From assembly GCA_963971425.1 (NCBI GenBank), contig OZ020521.1, positions 4,853,519-4,917,518 of the forward strand: a stretch of DNA of 64,000 nucleotides, in the 5' to 3' direction. The DNA comes from Bryoerythrophyllum caledonicum (Eukaryota > Streptophyta > Bryopsida > Pottiales > Pottiaceae). The first letter of the stretch is position 1; each line of letters opens with the position of its first letter. The translations under genes and the position numbers were made by a program. Under the pieces are notes generated by a model. That model did no database searches. It saw nothing but the letters and a program-made list of their open reading frames with translations, and was not told where the DNA came from. Positions 1-11,036 of this stretch are shown in pieces.

Positions 1-62
1 TTCAAGTTGAAATATGGTCTGAAGAAGTGATTACTTTCCTGATTATGCCCCGTGATTTGCAG

Positions 63-1203
63 ATTTTGTTCTTATCTGAAACAAGATTAGTTGCTGGAGG
101 GTTTGATTGCAATCCCATGCTCTTTGGATGTGACAAACATGGTGTTTGGTACGTTAACCATTGTGATAATGATATGAAGAGGTGTTTCTTTAAATAGAAT
201 GATCTGTCATGCCTATATTTACAAGTCCTAGAGAATTCTCCTTTGCTCACAGGCTGATAGGTTTGATCATCAATCTCATATGTAGTTGTTTTGTGTTTGG
301 ATTTTAGGGCATTCATTTCGTTTCTGGACGAGGTGAAACCTCGTGCGGAGACCAAGACGGATACTATGGTAACAAATCCTATGCTTGGAATATTGTATTT
401 CGTTACAAACACTGTTTTGTTCTGTACATTTTCTCAAATTATCGAGATCTTGATAAGATTTCGGGTTGTGCTTTCGTGTGGTTGGGTGCAGTTTGCTGCA
501 GCAAAGGGCAAGTTCAAATGGTTGGGCAGCGAGAATCCACTGCAAGACAATCCCCTATCCACAACTCACGAGAGTTGCATCACGTAAGCTTTGTTTGGAT
601 TCTCCAGATTCATCTTGTGTAGTTACGATCATTGAACTTGGTCCTAAAACGTCACCACCAGCATCTACTGATGTTACTGGGTGTTGCAGGATGATTCGTC
701 CTGCGGTGCCCCTTTCTGAAAGAGACCCGGAACAACCCATGGCATTGTTCAGCACATCAGGTACAGTTTGAGGTTATTGAAATCCTTTCCAAAGTCACCC
801 AATGTGTCGATAAGATCCTCCCTCCTCTGATTTATCATACTACTCTATCCCCAATTAAAATGATTATCCCCAATCTAAGGGCTTGGTGGTCTGTAAACTC
901 AAGTGAAAGTAGTTGTAGCCGTCTTTGAGAGTGAAGAATTTTTTGCATGAGATCATCCCTGATGAATATTAGCCTGCCTCTCTCCCCTTTGAGCTGGTTT
1001 TAGAGAGCTAGTCAGAGCTGAATTTAACTATTCAGAAAGAGGAAGTGTCTTATTCTAAATCCGGGTGACTTTCCAAATAACTCTTTTGCTTGCAATTTTT
1101 CAGAACCCTAAATCTATACCATTGATGTGCAGGCCTGGACGGCAGATTAGTCATCTGGGACTTGAACAACGTGGGTGATGCCTTGGCTAGACTCCGCTTA
1201 TGA
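63..1203 (+). CDS. ARPC1: Actin-related protein 2/3 complex subunit 1 (ARPC1), C-terminal exons, 5' partial
   Basis: ARPC1 is the WD40 beta-propeller subunit of the Arp2/3 complex, which nucleates branched actin in the cytoplasm. I assembled five exons by hand: 63-148, 308-368, 492-583, 690-760 and 1133-1203. All introns are GT-AG and the phases agree, giving 381 nt, or 126 residues plus TGA at 1201-1203. Seen in the sequence: exon 1 encodes VAGGFDCNPMLFGCDKHGV, matching the family segment around 'VAAGHDCCPMLF'. The last exons join to give ALFSTSGLDGRLVIWDL, the final WD repeat, followed by a short tail ending LARLRL, as in animal ARPC1 (...SLESALKDLKIK type). Positions 1-62 are the end of an intron, so the N-terminal propeller blades lie outside the window. 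No frameshift or stop is present, so the gene looks functional. Identification rests on family knowledge of the C-terminus; no search was run. Confidence 0.86.
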
Positions 1204-1700
1204 TATAAGGTATCTCAGCAATTATATTGCAGTCTCTTACTGTCTTAGTAGCACCATCTTCCTTATCGCTTGTTACTTTCCAACGTCTGCAGGCAAGCAA
1301 GGGATGGAGCACGAGCACAGCAGCAGAGGAAGCCATGAAAGTCTTGGAGAAGCTGAAGCCCCAGGCCGAGGAAGTCGTGGAGAGGCTGAAATCCAGCGTG
1401 GTTCCACAAGCAGCAGAGGAAGCGAAGTGGGTACTCGTGCGATTGAAGTCAAGCGTGATTGAGTATGTTGAGCAAGTCCCTCAGAGCTTGGGATCACATG
1501 ACTAGGGCGTTCTGGCTGTGGTGTTTTTCTTTCAGCTTCCGGAGCTAGTTTTTATCCATCCCTTGCGCTAGTTCCTGTTTCTAAACACTACAACCTTGTT
1601 TCTAGATACTACAATCTTACCTGTTGTATTATCTCATAGTAACTATACATGGATGTGGATGGACGTGATTCCGTCGCAATAAAGCCCAGAGTAACCTTCC
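1204..1700 (+). other. ARPC1 3' UTR with a spliced exon that also contains a coding-like frame
   Basis: Just after the ARPC1 stop there is a good donor (AAG|GTATCT, intron 1210-1292) and a good acceptor (TCTGCAG at 1286-1292), so the 3' UTR is probably spliced. The downstream exon has an open frame at 1293-1505 encoding a charged helical peptide with two similar blocks (EEAMKVLEKLKPQAEEVVE and EEAKWVLVRLKSSV). A weaker donor inside the last coding exon (AAC|GTGGGT at 1170/1171) would join this frame in phase to ...VIWDLNN, giving a longer alternative C-terminus. Which form is used cannot be decided from DNA alone. Confidence 0.5.
1678..1683 (+). terminator. Polyadenylation signal (AATAAA), likely for ARPC1
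   Basis: An exact AATAAA lies about 475 nt downstream of the ARPC1 stop, after T-rich sequence. It is the first canonical signal after the gene and fits the end of its 3' UTR. Plant signals are loose, so this is a position-based inference. Confidence 0.45.
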
Positions 1701-2646
1701 TATTCCTCTGGAGTTTTCAGTGGGATGTGAGCTGCTGCTCTTTAGAATTTTGGGTAGCTCTTCCGGAAAATCTGCTTTGTTTCAGGATGCAAGATGAAAC
1801 TGCTTGTCTCCACCTGATCTACTTTTTAAACTTGAATGTGAGCACATTCGAATCAGATGTTCGGTGTGTGGAGAACGGAAGCTCGAACCTACAGATTGGT
1901 GCGGAAGCCTGGTGTAGAATGATTGGGCGTCGAAGGTGCAGATAAGAAGAAAAGGAGCCTCGAATCGGAGCCGTTAAGTGCACACACCTCGGACCTCGGA
2001 TCCTAAGAAAAAGCGCATATGCCATGTCACATGTGGTATCCTTTGGCTTTTGTCCTCATCGGAGCCCAGACTGGATAATGTTTTCCCTTGTTCCACCTTC
2101 ACTGGATCATCGCAGCTGGTTGCGGCCATACTTTGGTGGAACTAGAGCTGGAGTTGCACGTACGTTGAGGAGACCATCCAATCGATCAACAATTCCTCTG
2201 CTGCTCGTGAGTACCGACCTCTTCATCCCTGTTTAGAGGTGTCTTACATTGCTGTCGAGTTCTTAATGTGGGTGCATTGCTCGTCTGTCCAATGCCAATG
2301 AAGAAGTCACGAGTCCACTGGTTGTTGTCGAGTTGGGGTCTTCTTCTTGTGAGTGAAGAATGGTTATGTTTATCTGTGTGGCGCATCCTTTAGCTTGCAT
2401 TTGTGGCTTCAAAACAGTACTATTACGGCCGATCTGCTGTTGAATATGCGCCACAGGAAATAGGACAACGATGAGCGAGTAATGTAGGATCTTGGGAGAC
2501 ATGGGTTTCGTTGACGAATGATCTATCTGATGTCTTGTTTACAGTGCTAGTGGTAAAATGGGTTACACGTACCTAGACTCAGGAACTGTCGTTTGCTTTC
2601 TTTGGCGCTGAGATGTAGTCTGGGAAATGTGGTGCCAGATTTGACC
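1701..2646. other. Intergenic region / probable promoter and 5' UTR of the downstream lumen-protein gene
   Basis: Only short overlapping open frames are present, on both strands, and none has recognisable protein character or paired splice sites. It separates two + strand genes, so it probably holds the ARPC1 transcript end and the promoter and 5' leader of the gene at 2647. No TATA box could be assigned with confidence. Confidence 0.4.
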
Positions 2647-3156
2647 ATGGCCGCAGCAACGCAACTCGCCATGTCTGCGTCTTCCTTCGTCTGCCCAACC
2701 AGCATCTCTTCCAGGCAGCCTGGACCTACAAACACCTCACAATCCTCCGCAACCCTGGTGGTCTGTCATCACGACAGCAGCCAAACCATCAACGTCTCGC
2801 GCAGGTAAACAAAACCAACCATAGCTTTGCACCTGCCCTTGTGCATGCCATCTCGATCTTAACTCGTTGTTTTCTCCAGGTTGTTTGCAGTGGCAGCGGC
2901 TTCAGCAACAGGTCTAGGCGTGTTCTTGCAGCCTGATGTGGCGCAGGCGAGGCGGACCAAGCCGGAGGAGACGAAGAAGGCCGAGGAGCCTGAGAACAAG
3001 GACCTGAGCGCGTACGATGCAAGGGTGCTGGCCAACGCCAAGCGCAAGGAGGCCATGAAGGTGTCCGTGGAGGCTGCAAAGCTCAAAGCTAAGTCCGTCG
3101 CATCATCTGTTTCTGATGTTGTTACCGATATTGTTACTGGTGCTCCTGCAGAGTAG
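2647..3156 (+). CDS. Small nucleus-encoded chloroplast protein with thylakoid-lumen (Tat-type) leader, function unknown
   Basis: Two exons, 2647-2804 and 2880-3156, around a 75-bp GT-AG intron give a 144-residue protein. The start at 2647 sits in a strong plant context (ACCATGGCC); an in-frame ATG at 2593 would add 18 residues but has poorer context. Seen in the protein: a Ser/Thr-rich, acid-poor N-terminus of about 48 residues like a plastid transit peptide; a twin arginine created across the splice junction (VSRRLFAV, residues 50-57); a hydrophobic stretch rich in Ala; and a likely processing site after AQA near residue 76. This is the layout of a bipartite thylakoid signal using the Tat route. 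The mature part (about 68 residues) is short and charged, with many Lys/Glu and a core LSAYDARVLANAKRKEAMK, probably helical. I do not recognise a named family. Plastid targeting is well supported; lumen location is inferred. Confidence 0.75.
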
Positions 3157-4713
3157 AGGCCTGATCACTGTCTAGGTTGTGTTTTGATGTAGTTAAGTCT
3201 GCTCCTCTCGATGTTGATCTGGTGTACTCATTCTGTACACACATCACTTGCCATGCCTGTGAAAATGCAGCGATTGTGCTTGAATTGAGCATGATTAGGG
3301 TCCTTGTAATCTACTCTTTCCAAAGGGGTCGTAGTTTGTAAACTTGCACGTTGATTATGAAGAATAGCCTCGTCCTTCTTCTCCAGTTGCCTGCCACCTA
3401 AAATTATGGGTTGCATTACTTTATGCTTTGCTAGCCAATTAGTCCATTGAAGAGTGGAACATGAACATCTTACATGAGAATGTAGCTTCCTTAGTAGGAT
3501 TTAGTTGAGATGTAGCTTCACTGATGATGTACTTATAGTGGCCTTTCTTAACGAGCTCACAAGGCATGGGAGAATCCATGAACATAAGGCTACAGTTAGG
3601 GTGTGGGAAGTCCTGGTGCATAACAACTTGGAAGGAAAGGAAAGCATAAACTCGTAAAGCTTGTCCTTTTGAACACATGACTCTTTTCATGCACAAAACT
3701 ACTTATCATACACCAAAGCCATGAATCTTATCTTTGACGTGTCACATGTTATGTTCCATTTAAACATTCTTTTTTGAAGTCTTTCCTTGGTATATATGAC
3801 ATACCCCATATTGTGACTATGGCCATAATAGATTATGCAGAACATCATCAACACAATGGGTACATTTCATCGCAACTCCACTTCATGGAAATCACTGGCG
3901 CCGGTCTCAGTAGATGCTCAACTTGCTCCGCTTCTAAATTTTCCTCAAATTTTGATCGGAGGTGGTGTGTAATGCTTGCTATACAAGTTAACGTGCCCAA
4001 ATGACCCAGAAATGGACGTTAGGCTTGAAAGGGTTAACACAAGCGAGTAGAAGAATAAGTTGTGTATGAAAGGAGTTGTAACCGAAGTGTGTTTTAGTGA
4101 TACATAAAATCTGTACCATTTTTATGGTGGTGCATCTTGGGTATAATTGAGGTGCTTTCACTATCTGTTATTTTATTATTTCTAGTAGGATTCAAGTTGA
4201 GGTACAAATAAGGCTCTGGATATAGATTTTGATGACCTTTAATACAGAGCTAAATTTTGTTTTTATCTTTATTTTTTTGTTTTTCTTCTACCTTTATTTT
4301 TATTTTTATTTTTATTTTTATCCACGTTCATTTCTCTATGGACCTTGATAATATCACATTGTACATAAATCCTCTAAATGTGATCTAATCAAATATGTCA
4401 CACCATGTTTATATCACACTTTATAGTGAAACGGGGGATTTGATATTATCAAGGTTAATGTCTAGACTGTACAAATTTAATCTAGATCGACAAATAACAA
4501 GAGTGATGCAAATCATCTGAAGATTCCTTGAGTCTCTTCCTGTAGGGAACCTTCACATAAGATTTCCCAAAAGATTTGGCGTTTTCTCACCTCAGTTGGT
4601 AGATTGAACGCAAGAAAGATTGGCAGAATATGTGCAGAGGTATACTAAAGAATTGTATAGGTTTAACCCTTTAAGGCCTAACAAGCTCACATGGACTGGG
4701 AGTATCTATAAGT
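3157..4713. other. AT-rich intergenic region, no gene recognised
   Basis: This stretch holds the 3' UTR of the lumen-protein gene and AT-rich DNA, with a short TTTTTA-type repeat near 4285-4320. Open frames are short, overlapping and without family resemblance. It ends exactly where the duplicated transposon block begins at 4714. Confidence 0.5.
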
Positions 4714-4755
4714 AACATGGAATTCGCTAAATATGCACTTGGCCAATTTTACTTC
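4714..4755 (-). repeat. Putative 3' terminal sequence of E1
   Basis: Sequence starting AACATGGAATTCGC and continuing through TATGCACTTGGCC marks the left boundary of the duplicated block. Its reverse complement matches the 3' ends of E2-type elements at about 21400-21435 and 28566-28601. It is also present at 28931. Confidence 0.55.
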
Positions 4756-5072
4756 ACTCCTTCGCTGCATATGGTTCACTCATCCAAATCAATGTAACCA
4801 TGAATTTTTTTTGGAAGTGCGGAGATATAGGACATTGGTAACCACATACATAAAAGCCATTGTTTAATTTAAGGTAAGACACAACATCACTTTTTTCAAT
4901 TGTTCTCCATACATTTTGCAACTTATGCAACCACTTTCATGTCATTTTTTATATTATATCATTGCATACTAAAAAAAATTACAACTTTGATCTACTCTTC
5001 CTAAAACTAAGATAAATCCACGATCAGGAACTAAACATCGCTAGATTCTGTCTTATATGTGATACGTAGATT

Positions 5073-5077
<5 letters not shown>

Positions 5078-5136
<59 letters not shown>

Positions 5137-5271
5137 TATATATATATATAATTATATATATAATTATATATATATATATAATTATATGCATATATTCTCG
5201 TCTACATACCATTTTCTATATCCTTCTAAATACGATTTTCTTCTCTATTTTTCTATGTACATATATTAATA

Positions 5272-5324
<53 letters not shown>
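5078..5324. repeat. AT microsatellites downstream of the transposase gene
   Basis: Two runs of (TA)n are present, about 5078-5187 (interrupted by AATT) and 5275-5324. The corresponding runs in the second copy (29294-29357 and 29445-29486) are shorter. These length changes account for the 55-bp offset between the two E1 copies. Confidence 0.9.
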
Positions 5325-5327
<3 letters not shown>

Positions 5328-5477
5328 ATAGACATATGGATGTCTACAAATTATAGATATGTATATATTTTCAAATATGCACATACCAATATGTAACAAT
5401 ATACTATATACAACGGATGATGTAGTAAATATACAAGTATAAGCTACACCTTTTCATAAAAATTTATAACTTCATCT

Positions 5478-8400
5478 TCAGCACGCCACCTGATTGGCTA
5501 TAAGGTCATTCTCCACTTCTTCATCCTGCCTTGCCATGAGGTCCAACAGATGTGCTCTCATAGGTTCCGGTATACGAATCCCTTTCTCTGTCCGTACGCC
5601 ATGTACACTACAATGAGACTCCACGACCTTTCCCTTCTTGTTACTCTTGGTTGTATGCATCCACGATATCCAACCTGTTTCAATGGGTACCCAATCTGAC
5701 ATTTCATACGAAGGCTCCCAAATTGCATGAAGACAATTGTTGTATCGTTGATGCCATTCTCCTTCTTCATCCCTTCTTCCTGCCTTCGCTCTCGGCCAAT
5801 ACCACACAACCTTCATCTCTCCCTCTGGATTGTTTCTATTTTTGAATTCTGTAACCTTACCCAAGAAGAATGGTGCTCCTGCTAGGACATCATCCTGGGT
5901 TACAGATAAGGCAACAAAGTGTCCAAGTTCAATGTCTATGAAAGGATCAAAGGCTGGAAATGGATCACCTTGTCCAATAGCACTGTGAGGTAGAACACTT
6001 CTGCCCAAATGTACATTCTTCTGGCTTGCACGAGCTCTCTTCACAGCCGCTGTAGATGGCTTGTTCTTCTTTGGTCCAAAATAGCCTCTTGGTACTGCGT
6101 CTGGAAGAGTCGATAGCACCGGATCGTCTTCAACTTCAACATTATTTGAAATCACTGAAGTTGTTGCTTGTGATGTACCTGGCTCCGTTGTCCGAGAAGT
6201 TGTGACAAATTCATCAGGCCAAAACGGATCTCCTTCTGCTTCTCTCCGTTCTCTTTTCGGGAATTCTGTAAGATATGTGATCAATTTCTCTGTTTCTTCA
6301 ATGGCATCCATACTCTTATCCACGTGCCGAAAAAGTCTCACGGCTCGTTCTTTGTACCTTATGAAGTCCCTCAAGGCCTTTATTTCTCTTGCATCTTCTC
6401 CCCTCACTTCGGCAAACTTCGGCTTCTCCCCAACTATGGGTAGTCTTGCCAGACATCTATATCCATCTGAACTTTGCCATACCTCGCGACAATCTTCCTT
6501 GTATTGGACATAGGCTTCTCCATCCTTCAAGAAGAATCTCATGTGTTGAGGGATGGTTATGCCCACCAACGCATCACCTCCAACCAATAAATATGGGGTT
6601 ATGAACTCTCTCCAGTTCCAAATGTTTTCCATGTGCCTCGCCTTGACAAATGCCTCTGTGCTTGAAGCTCCCTTTTCAATCAGCTGTAAGAGTTCCTTCA
6701 ATGAATCAATGTCCCCCTTCTTCAAAGTCCTGGATATGATACTAAATCGTTGATCAATGTCCTCGTGCGTATGTCCCACAAGTAGAAAGGACAAGCGCAC
6801 CTCTCGAAAATATCCTAGCCCCACCAAGCATGCGCATAATGCAAACACGTAGATGTTTTTGTTCTCACGGCAACAATTGTCTGCTTGTATCCGCAAGGTC
6901 GGAGGAAGCCCGCCACGTCTTCGATGCACATCTCCAACAACATTCATGATGGACGTTACCACTTGATTGCTATCATGAGCATGATGTGCATCAAACCAAA
7001 CATCTGCATACAATCCCACACCGTGAACCAATACACCACACAGATGGGTCTTCACAAATCTTGACTCCATGTTCTTCACCGATTGCCGTATGCGAGGAAC
7101 CATAGTTGTGGTTTGATCCATGCCATCCACTATCAAACACATGTGTTGGTCCGGTTCAAGAATGGCCTCTTTCTTTGATTTCCAATAGTCGCGTCTCTCT
7201 TCCATTTGGTGTACCCCGTGTTCGTCTTGCTTCTTCTTTATTTTGGCTCGTGTGTCTGCATTAGTGGTGCCCTCTCTAGCACACTTGTACTCCCAACAAG
7301 ATGAACATTTGGAAAACCTAGAAAATGGAGGGATTTGCACATGAGGAAACTCCAAGCGCCACAACTTCCCAAATCGCACTTTGCTGATCGCATTCCCCTC
7401 TGTTCCACACACTATTTTGGCTTGCGCATTCACATAATCGTACACTTCCGCCCTGGTTGTGTTCATAGGAAGAAGCACCAAAGTCACAACCTTTTTATCT
7501 AACCTTCGCCTCATAAACCGATGTGGTTGCGGATCTCCAGCTTCTTCAATAAAGGCCTCAAAGCATGTCCTTGCAGCCGATACACCATTGCTTTCCCGAA
7601 GTCTGTGCCTATTGCCATGTATAGGTCGCACTCGGTTCCTGTCAAGTACTATACGTTTCTGTTCCTCCACCCATCTGCGCGAGTATCCTATCCCCATTGC
7701 AAAACATGAATTACAAACTTGTTGTCCATCTATTTTGGTGTTGAACCATGGCCTGCAATGATTAGGAGATGTTTCTTTGCAATTCTCCAATCTTTGTAAC
7801 AACCAAAACCTACGACCCTCGTGCACACCTTTCTCCCAAGCCAAACATCTCTCATCAAGAACTTGCTTTGCTGAAAAGTTTCGAAGACAATTTCTCTTAC
7901 ACCCACCTTTGCGGATTGCCCTTGTAACACTTGGTATTGATAATTTCATGGCTAAGCACTCCCCCCTTTGGCGTTCCTTGATCCCCTTTGGTCTGCGATT
8001 CTTCATAATATATGGCCGCTTCAATACTTCTCGCTCACCTTCAACAACATTGTCAGTACACCAATCCTCTGCTTCCTCAGGAAGCCGTGGTGAACAACAC
8101 GATTCATTAGTTCTCAATGGGCCAGTTCCATTGGAGACGTCAACCTCTTGTATTGTGCTCAGACCATCCTCAAAAGTGGTTGCCCCTTGATTGTTGTCAT
8201 ATTGCACTTCACTCCCTCCATCTGTTCCACCTTCATAGAATTGAAAAGGGTCTTCTGTGATCCTGTCACTTATGTTCTCCACATCCATTATTCCAAGCCT
8301 CTTCCACCTGATTAGAGCACCTACACTGGATCCCAAACGATCATGGTTTGGTTCCCCGATCCAATACGAATCATCGAAGACCTCTACCACTTTGATAGCA

Positions 8401-8705
8401 ACCTCTGATGGAAATAGAGTCTCACCCTCCAACATCATACCCGGCTTTATTTCTGCCACTATAATGCCACAACCCACATGCTCCTTTGTCTCCCCCAATA
8501 GCATCACCCGATGCTCCGCATCCATTTCAGACGATGTTGATGCTCTGAACCGTTGAGATGATGGAGCCCTTCCAGCACAAAGAACACGAGCTCCAATTGA
8601 CAAGGGATGGCCTCCTCCCATTGTCGTGCCTCGCACACAACTTGGCTTATTTGTTGATGCTCTTCCATCCATGATAACAATGACTACCTCTCTGTCCAAA
8701 AACAA
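5478..8705 (-). CDS. DUF7869-domain transposase-like protein (E1, copy 1), intact
   Basis: A 1075-residue uninterrupted ORF. The first ATG is at 8705, but the ATG at 8672 (protein MDGRAST...) aligns with the ATG of the related E2 gene (MESRTI...) and may be the real start. Seen in order: a variable N-terminus; a Cys-containing region around GGCKRNCLRNFS and VCNSCFAMGIGYSRRW; a Cys cluster FSKCSSCWEYKC; then an RNase H-like core with IVDGMDQ (D527), IQADNCCRENKN (D609) and VGHTHEDIDQRF (E648, D649, D651); then IWNWREFITPYL. The C-terminal third has GHFVAL...PFFLGKV...VVWYWPR, a small beta-rich module that often follows this core. The Asp/Asp/Glu layout is consistent with a DDE transposase, but the catalytic assignment is inferred from conservation. 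The protein is identical to the copy at 29640-32867. No introns are needed, as expected for a young mobile gene. Confidence 0.82.
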   Translation of the reverse strand: MFLDREVVIVIMDGRASTNKPSCVRGTTMGGGHPLSIGARVLCAGRAPSSQRFRASTSSEMDAEHRVMLLGETKEHVGCGIIVAEIKPGMMLEGETLFPSEVAIKVVEVFDDSYWIGEPNHDRLGSSVGALIRWKRLGIMDVENISDRITEDPFQFYEGGTDGGSEVQYDNNQGATTFEDGLSTIQEVDVSNGTGPLRTNESCCSPRLPEEAEDWCTDNVVEGEREVLKRPYIMKNRRPKGIKERQRGECLAMKLSIPSVTRAIRKGGCKRNCLRNFSAKQVLDERCLAWEKGVHEGRRFWLLQRLENCKETSPNHCRPWFNTKIDGQQVCNSCFAMGIGYSRRWVEEQKRIVLDRNRVRPIHGNRHRLRESNGVSAARTCFEAFIEEAGDPQPHRFMRRRLDKKVVTLVLLPMNTTRAEVYDYVNAQAKIVCGTEGNAISKVRFGKLWRLEFPHVQIPPFSRFSKCSSCWEYKCAREGTTNADTRAKIKKKQDEHGVHQMEERRDYWKSKKEAILEPDQHMCLIVDGMDQTTTMVPRIRQSVKNMESRFVKTHLCGVLVHGVGLYADVWFDAHHAHDSNQVVTSIMNVVGDVHRRRGGLPPTLRIQADNCCRENKNIYVFALCACLVGLGYFREVRLSFLLVGHTHEDIDQRFSIISRTLKKGDIDSLKELLQLIEKGASSTEAFVKARHMENIWNWREFITPYLLVGGDALVGITIPQHMRFFLKDGEAYVQYKEDCREVWQSSDGYRCLARLPIVGEKPKFAEVRGEDAREIKALRDFIRYKERAVRLFRHVDKSMDAIEETEKLITYLTEFPKRERREAEGDPFWPDEFVTTSRTTEPGTSQATTSVISNNVEVEDDPVLSTLPDAVPRGYFGPKKNKPSTAAVKRARASQKNVHLGRSVLPHSAIGQGDPFPAFDPFIDIELGHFVALSVTQDDVLAGAPFFLGKVTEFKNRNNPEGEMKVVWYWPRAKAGRRDEEGEWHQRYNNCLHAIWEPSYEMSDWVPIETGWISWMHTTKSNKKGKVVESHCSVHGVRTEKGIRIPEPMRAHLLDLMARQDEEVENDLIANQVAC

Positions 8706-9424
8706 AGCAAGACTATCTTTTAATTCTTTAAAAGAAAAAGACTATCTCCTCCAATTAGCGGTGCCAAAATACATATACACCATTGCCTTCACCCCTTGCA
8801 CATATTCAACGCAATCTAATTTTTTTACATCAATTCCCAGATTGCTTACTCTTTTTCATCCCCTAATGACCATAACTTCTAAGTTGGGTTTAAGCACATC
8901 TCAAACACGTTCCCATCCTTGCAGTTTATACTTTTAGATTTTAAGACTTTGAACACATATGCCACAATGTAAGAACTATGTGGTACAATAACTTTTATTT
9001 TCATTGAACTTGTAGAAAGAAGTTCATGCCATCTTCAAACATAGTTGTTGAAAACAGGCGCGTCAGACGACTTCCAAATGGCTTGCACAACGTTCTCTCA
9101 AATCAAAGACTCTTGATCCAAAAACGTAATATCCACACGATCCTTAATTTTGTCAAAACAAAGAATAATAACAGTAAATCTTCCCTTTCCTCGAAAAAAC
9201 CCCTCTACCCCAAGATACGCATTGTTGGACAATATACAAAAAAAATGTCTTACGCTCCACATTAAAACTAGAGCTCTGCATGCTAATTACAACATATTTT
9301 CAAAAACTTCAAGACGTTGTATACCCCTCCAATTAAAAGATAGCTTCAACTCACATTCTAAAACCATGTATCAAACTCCTCAAGAAAGAAACGAAACAAA
9401 AATACAACTTGGAAACCCTCAAAG

Positions 9425-10230
9425 CTCCACTCCTTGCACAAATTATTTGAAAATGCGACAACACTCTCCAGCCTTTAAAATTTTGTGAACAAGGAGTTGA
9501 TTGCATGTTCAACATGATTGTACTAGATTAAAATATTTTGAAGGGCAAAAACCACACATAAAATGATAACAAAGTCAGCTGAACCTCTCAAAGGAGTAAA
9601 ATAGATGACATTCTTCCTACATTCAAACACTATAATCATCCGATCAGTACAGTCAAAATTTATGAAATTTTGTGAGCATGTTAATGACTAAGACGTGTTC
9701 AAGATCCTAAGGTCAAAACTCCAAAAAAAACCAAGATTTTCTCCTTTACACCCTACAACATAGTCTACATTGTTCAGGCGGTTTCGGTAGGAGTTCGTCA
9801 AGAAACTCCAGGTGTTAAGAAAACTCAATGCAACACAAGGGAGGGGTAGAGGCCTCGACCCCTCTTCCTCTACGCAAAGGAATCACATAACAACTTTGAA
9901 AGCTCACATACCTTGCACATGTCTTGATAGAAAAAAACCAAAGATCACGCGACACCAATCAACCAACGCATTGTTTCATCTACCGCTTCAAAAAAAAACG
10001 ACCTTCAAGTCTATGCGAAAATGCTATGAAGCAAAACACTCTTCAAACAAATGAATCCTTGAGGTTAGATTGAATCCTAAAATATTTCCAAATTGAATCC
10101 ATATAAAAAAATATTGATCAATAAACACTTTACAAAAGCCTATAACCCATTGGTTAAATAATAGACTAATCTAATTCATTTTTAAAAGGTCAAATCCGAC
10201 AATAGTAAAATGAAAAACTGATACCATTTT
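9425..10230 (+). repeat. Diverged satellite monomer at the upstream edge of E1, copy 1
   Basis: From CTCCACTCCTTGCAC onward this region aligns with the tandem units to its right, with many substitutions. It includes one copy of the GC-rich palindrome with a single mismatch (TAGAGG instead of TCGAGG, near 9841-9864). It lacks the roughly 640-bp part of the unit that carries the GTGGGNCCCAC palindromes. It looks like an older, shorter form of the monomer. Confidence 0.8.
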
Positions 10231-11012
10231 GAAGTTCGAATGGAGAGAGCGGGCCCGTCGGGCAACTCCAAATACTTTTGCTAAGACACTCTATTGAAGG
10301 TGATATTTTCAACAACGACAAATAATATTATTTCCTTTCATCTTGTCAAGAAAAATCTCTTGTCTTTAGTGAGAAATAGCATATGAATCCAAGTCATACA
10401 TTTTCACACATTGTCGCACATTGTCGGGCTAAGTACCAAAAAATCTTCTTCTTTTCCACATAAAACTTAGTGATCTTCATATTTTTACTTTTTTATTTTC
10501 CCCACGGCATTGTGCGGTGTAAACCTTTCCATTGACCATTCGGATTCTCATTCTAGAACATATTAGGTTCACAAAAAAATAAAACGTGAATTGATAGTTT
10601 TTGAACCTCCACTCCTTGCACAATTTTTTTGAAAATGCTACAACTCTCCCCAACCTCTAAAATTTTGTGAACAAGGAGTTGATTGCATGTTCAACATGAT
10701 TGTAATAGCTTAACATATTGTGTAGTGCAAAAAATTCACAACAAGTGATGTCAAAGTCAGCTGATCCTCTCAAAGCATTAAAAAAAATGACATCTTCCTA
10801 CATTTCAAACGCTATAATCTTCCGATCCGTACGGTCAAAAAATGTGAAATTTTGCAGGCATGTTAATGACCTAGTCGTGTTCAAGATCCTACGGTCAAAA
10901 CTTGAAAAAAAGACCCGGAGTTTCTCCTTTACACCCTACAACAGAATCTACATTTTTAAGGCGGGTTTTGTCAAGAAACTCTAGGTGTTAGGAAAAACCA
11001 ATGCAACAAAGG

Positions 11013-11036
11013 GAGGGGTCGAGGCCTCGACCCCTC
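11013..11036. repeat. Perfect 24-bp GC-rich palindrome in array unit 1
   Basis: GAGGGGTCGAGG is followed directly by its reverse complement, with no spacer. The same palindrome is at 12889-12912 in unit 2. It could extrude as a cruciform. It contains overlapping TCGA and AGGCCT sites. Confidence 0.9.

Larger units (their letters stand above)
4714..10230 (-). mobile_element. DUF7869-type DNA transposon E1, copy 1 (coding part and flanks)
   Basis: The block 4714-10230 recurs at 28931-34392 with nearly identical sequence, while the DNA to its left is unrelated at the two sites, so 4714 is a sharp boundary. Read in gene direction, the boundary ends in GGCCAAGTGCATATTTAGCG, which resembles the sequence beyond the 3' end of the related E2 element (GGCCAAGTGCATAATTGC near 21408). 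That supports 4714 as the true 3' terminus of the transposon. It contains one large ORF (5478-8705), AT microsatellites, and a diverged satellite monomer at the upstream side. I could not find the matching terminus on the upstream side; the element passes directly into the tandem array. The type of target duplication is unknown. Confidence 0.7.

Noticed and set aside
2-2386. Antisense and alternate-frame open frames across the ARPC1 region
   Set aside because: They cross the ARPC1 exons and introns and show no protein character; the exon chain explains the sequence.
10231-10260. tRNA-like T-arm motif GTTCGAAT at the unit start
   Set aside because: No acceptor stem, anticodon arm or A box can be folded around it.
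10718-10984. Recurring 88-residue open frame (and the 68-, 111/116- and 127-residue frames) in each satellite unit
   Set aside because: They are conserved only because the units are nearly identical. They overlap on both strands, lack any domain, and are disrupted or altered in the diverged monomers.
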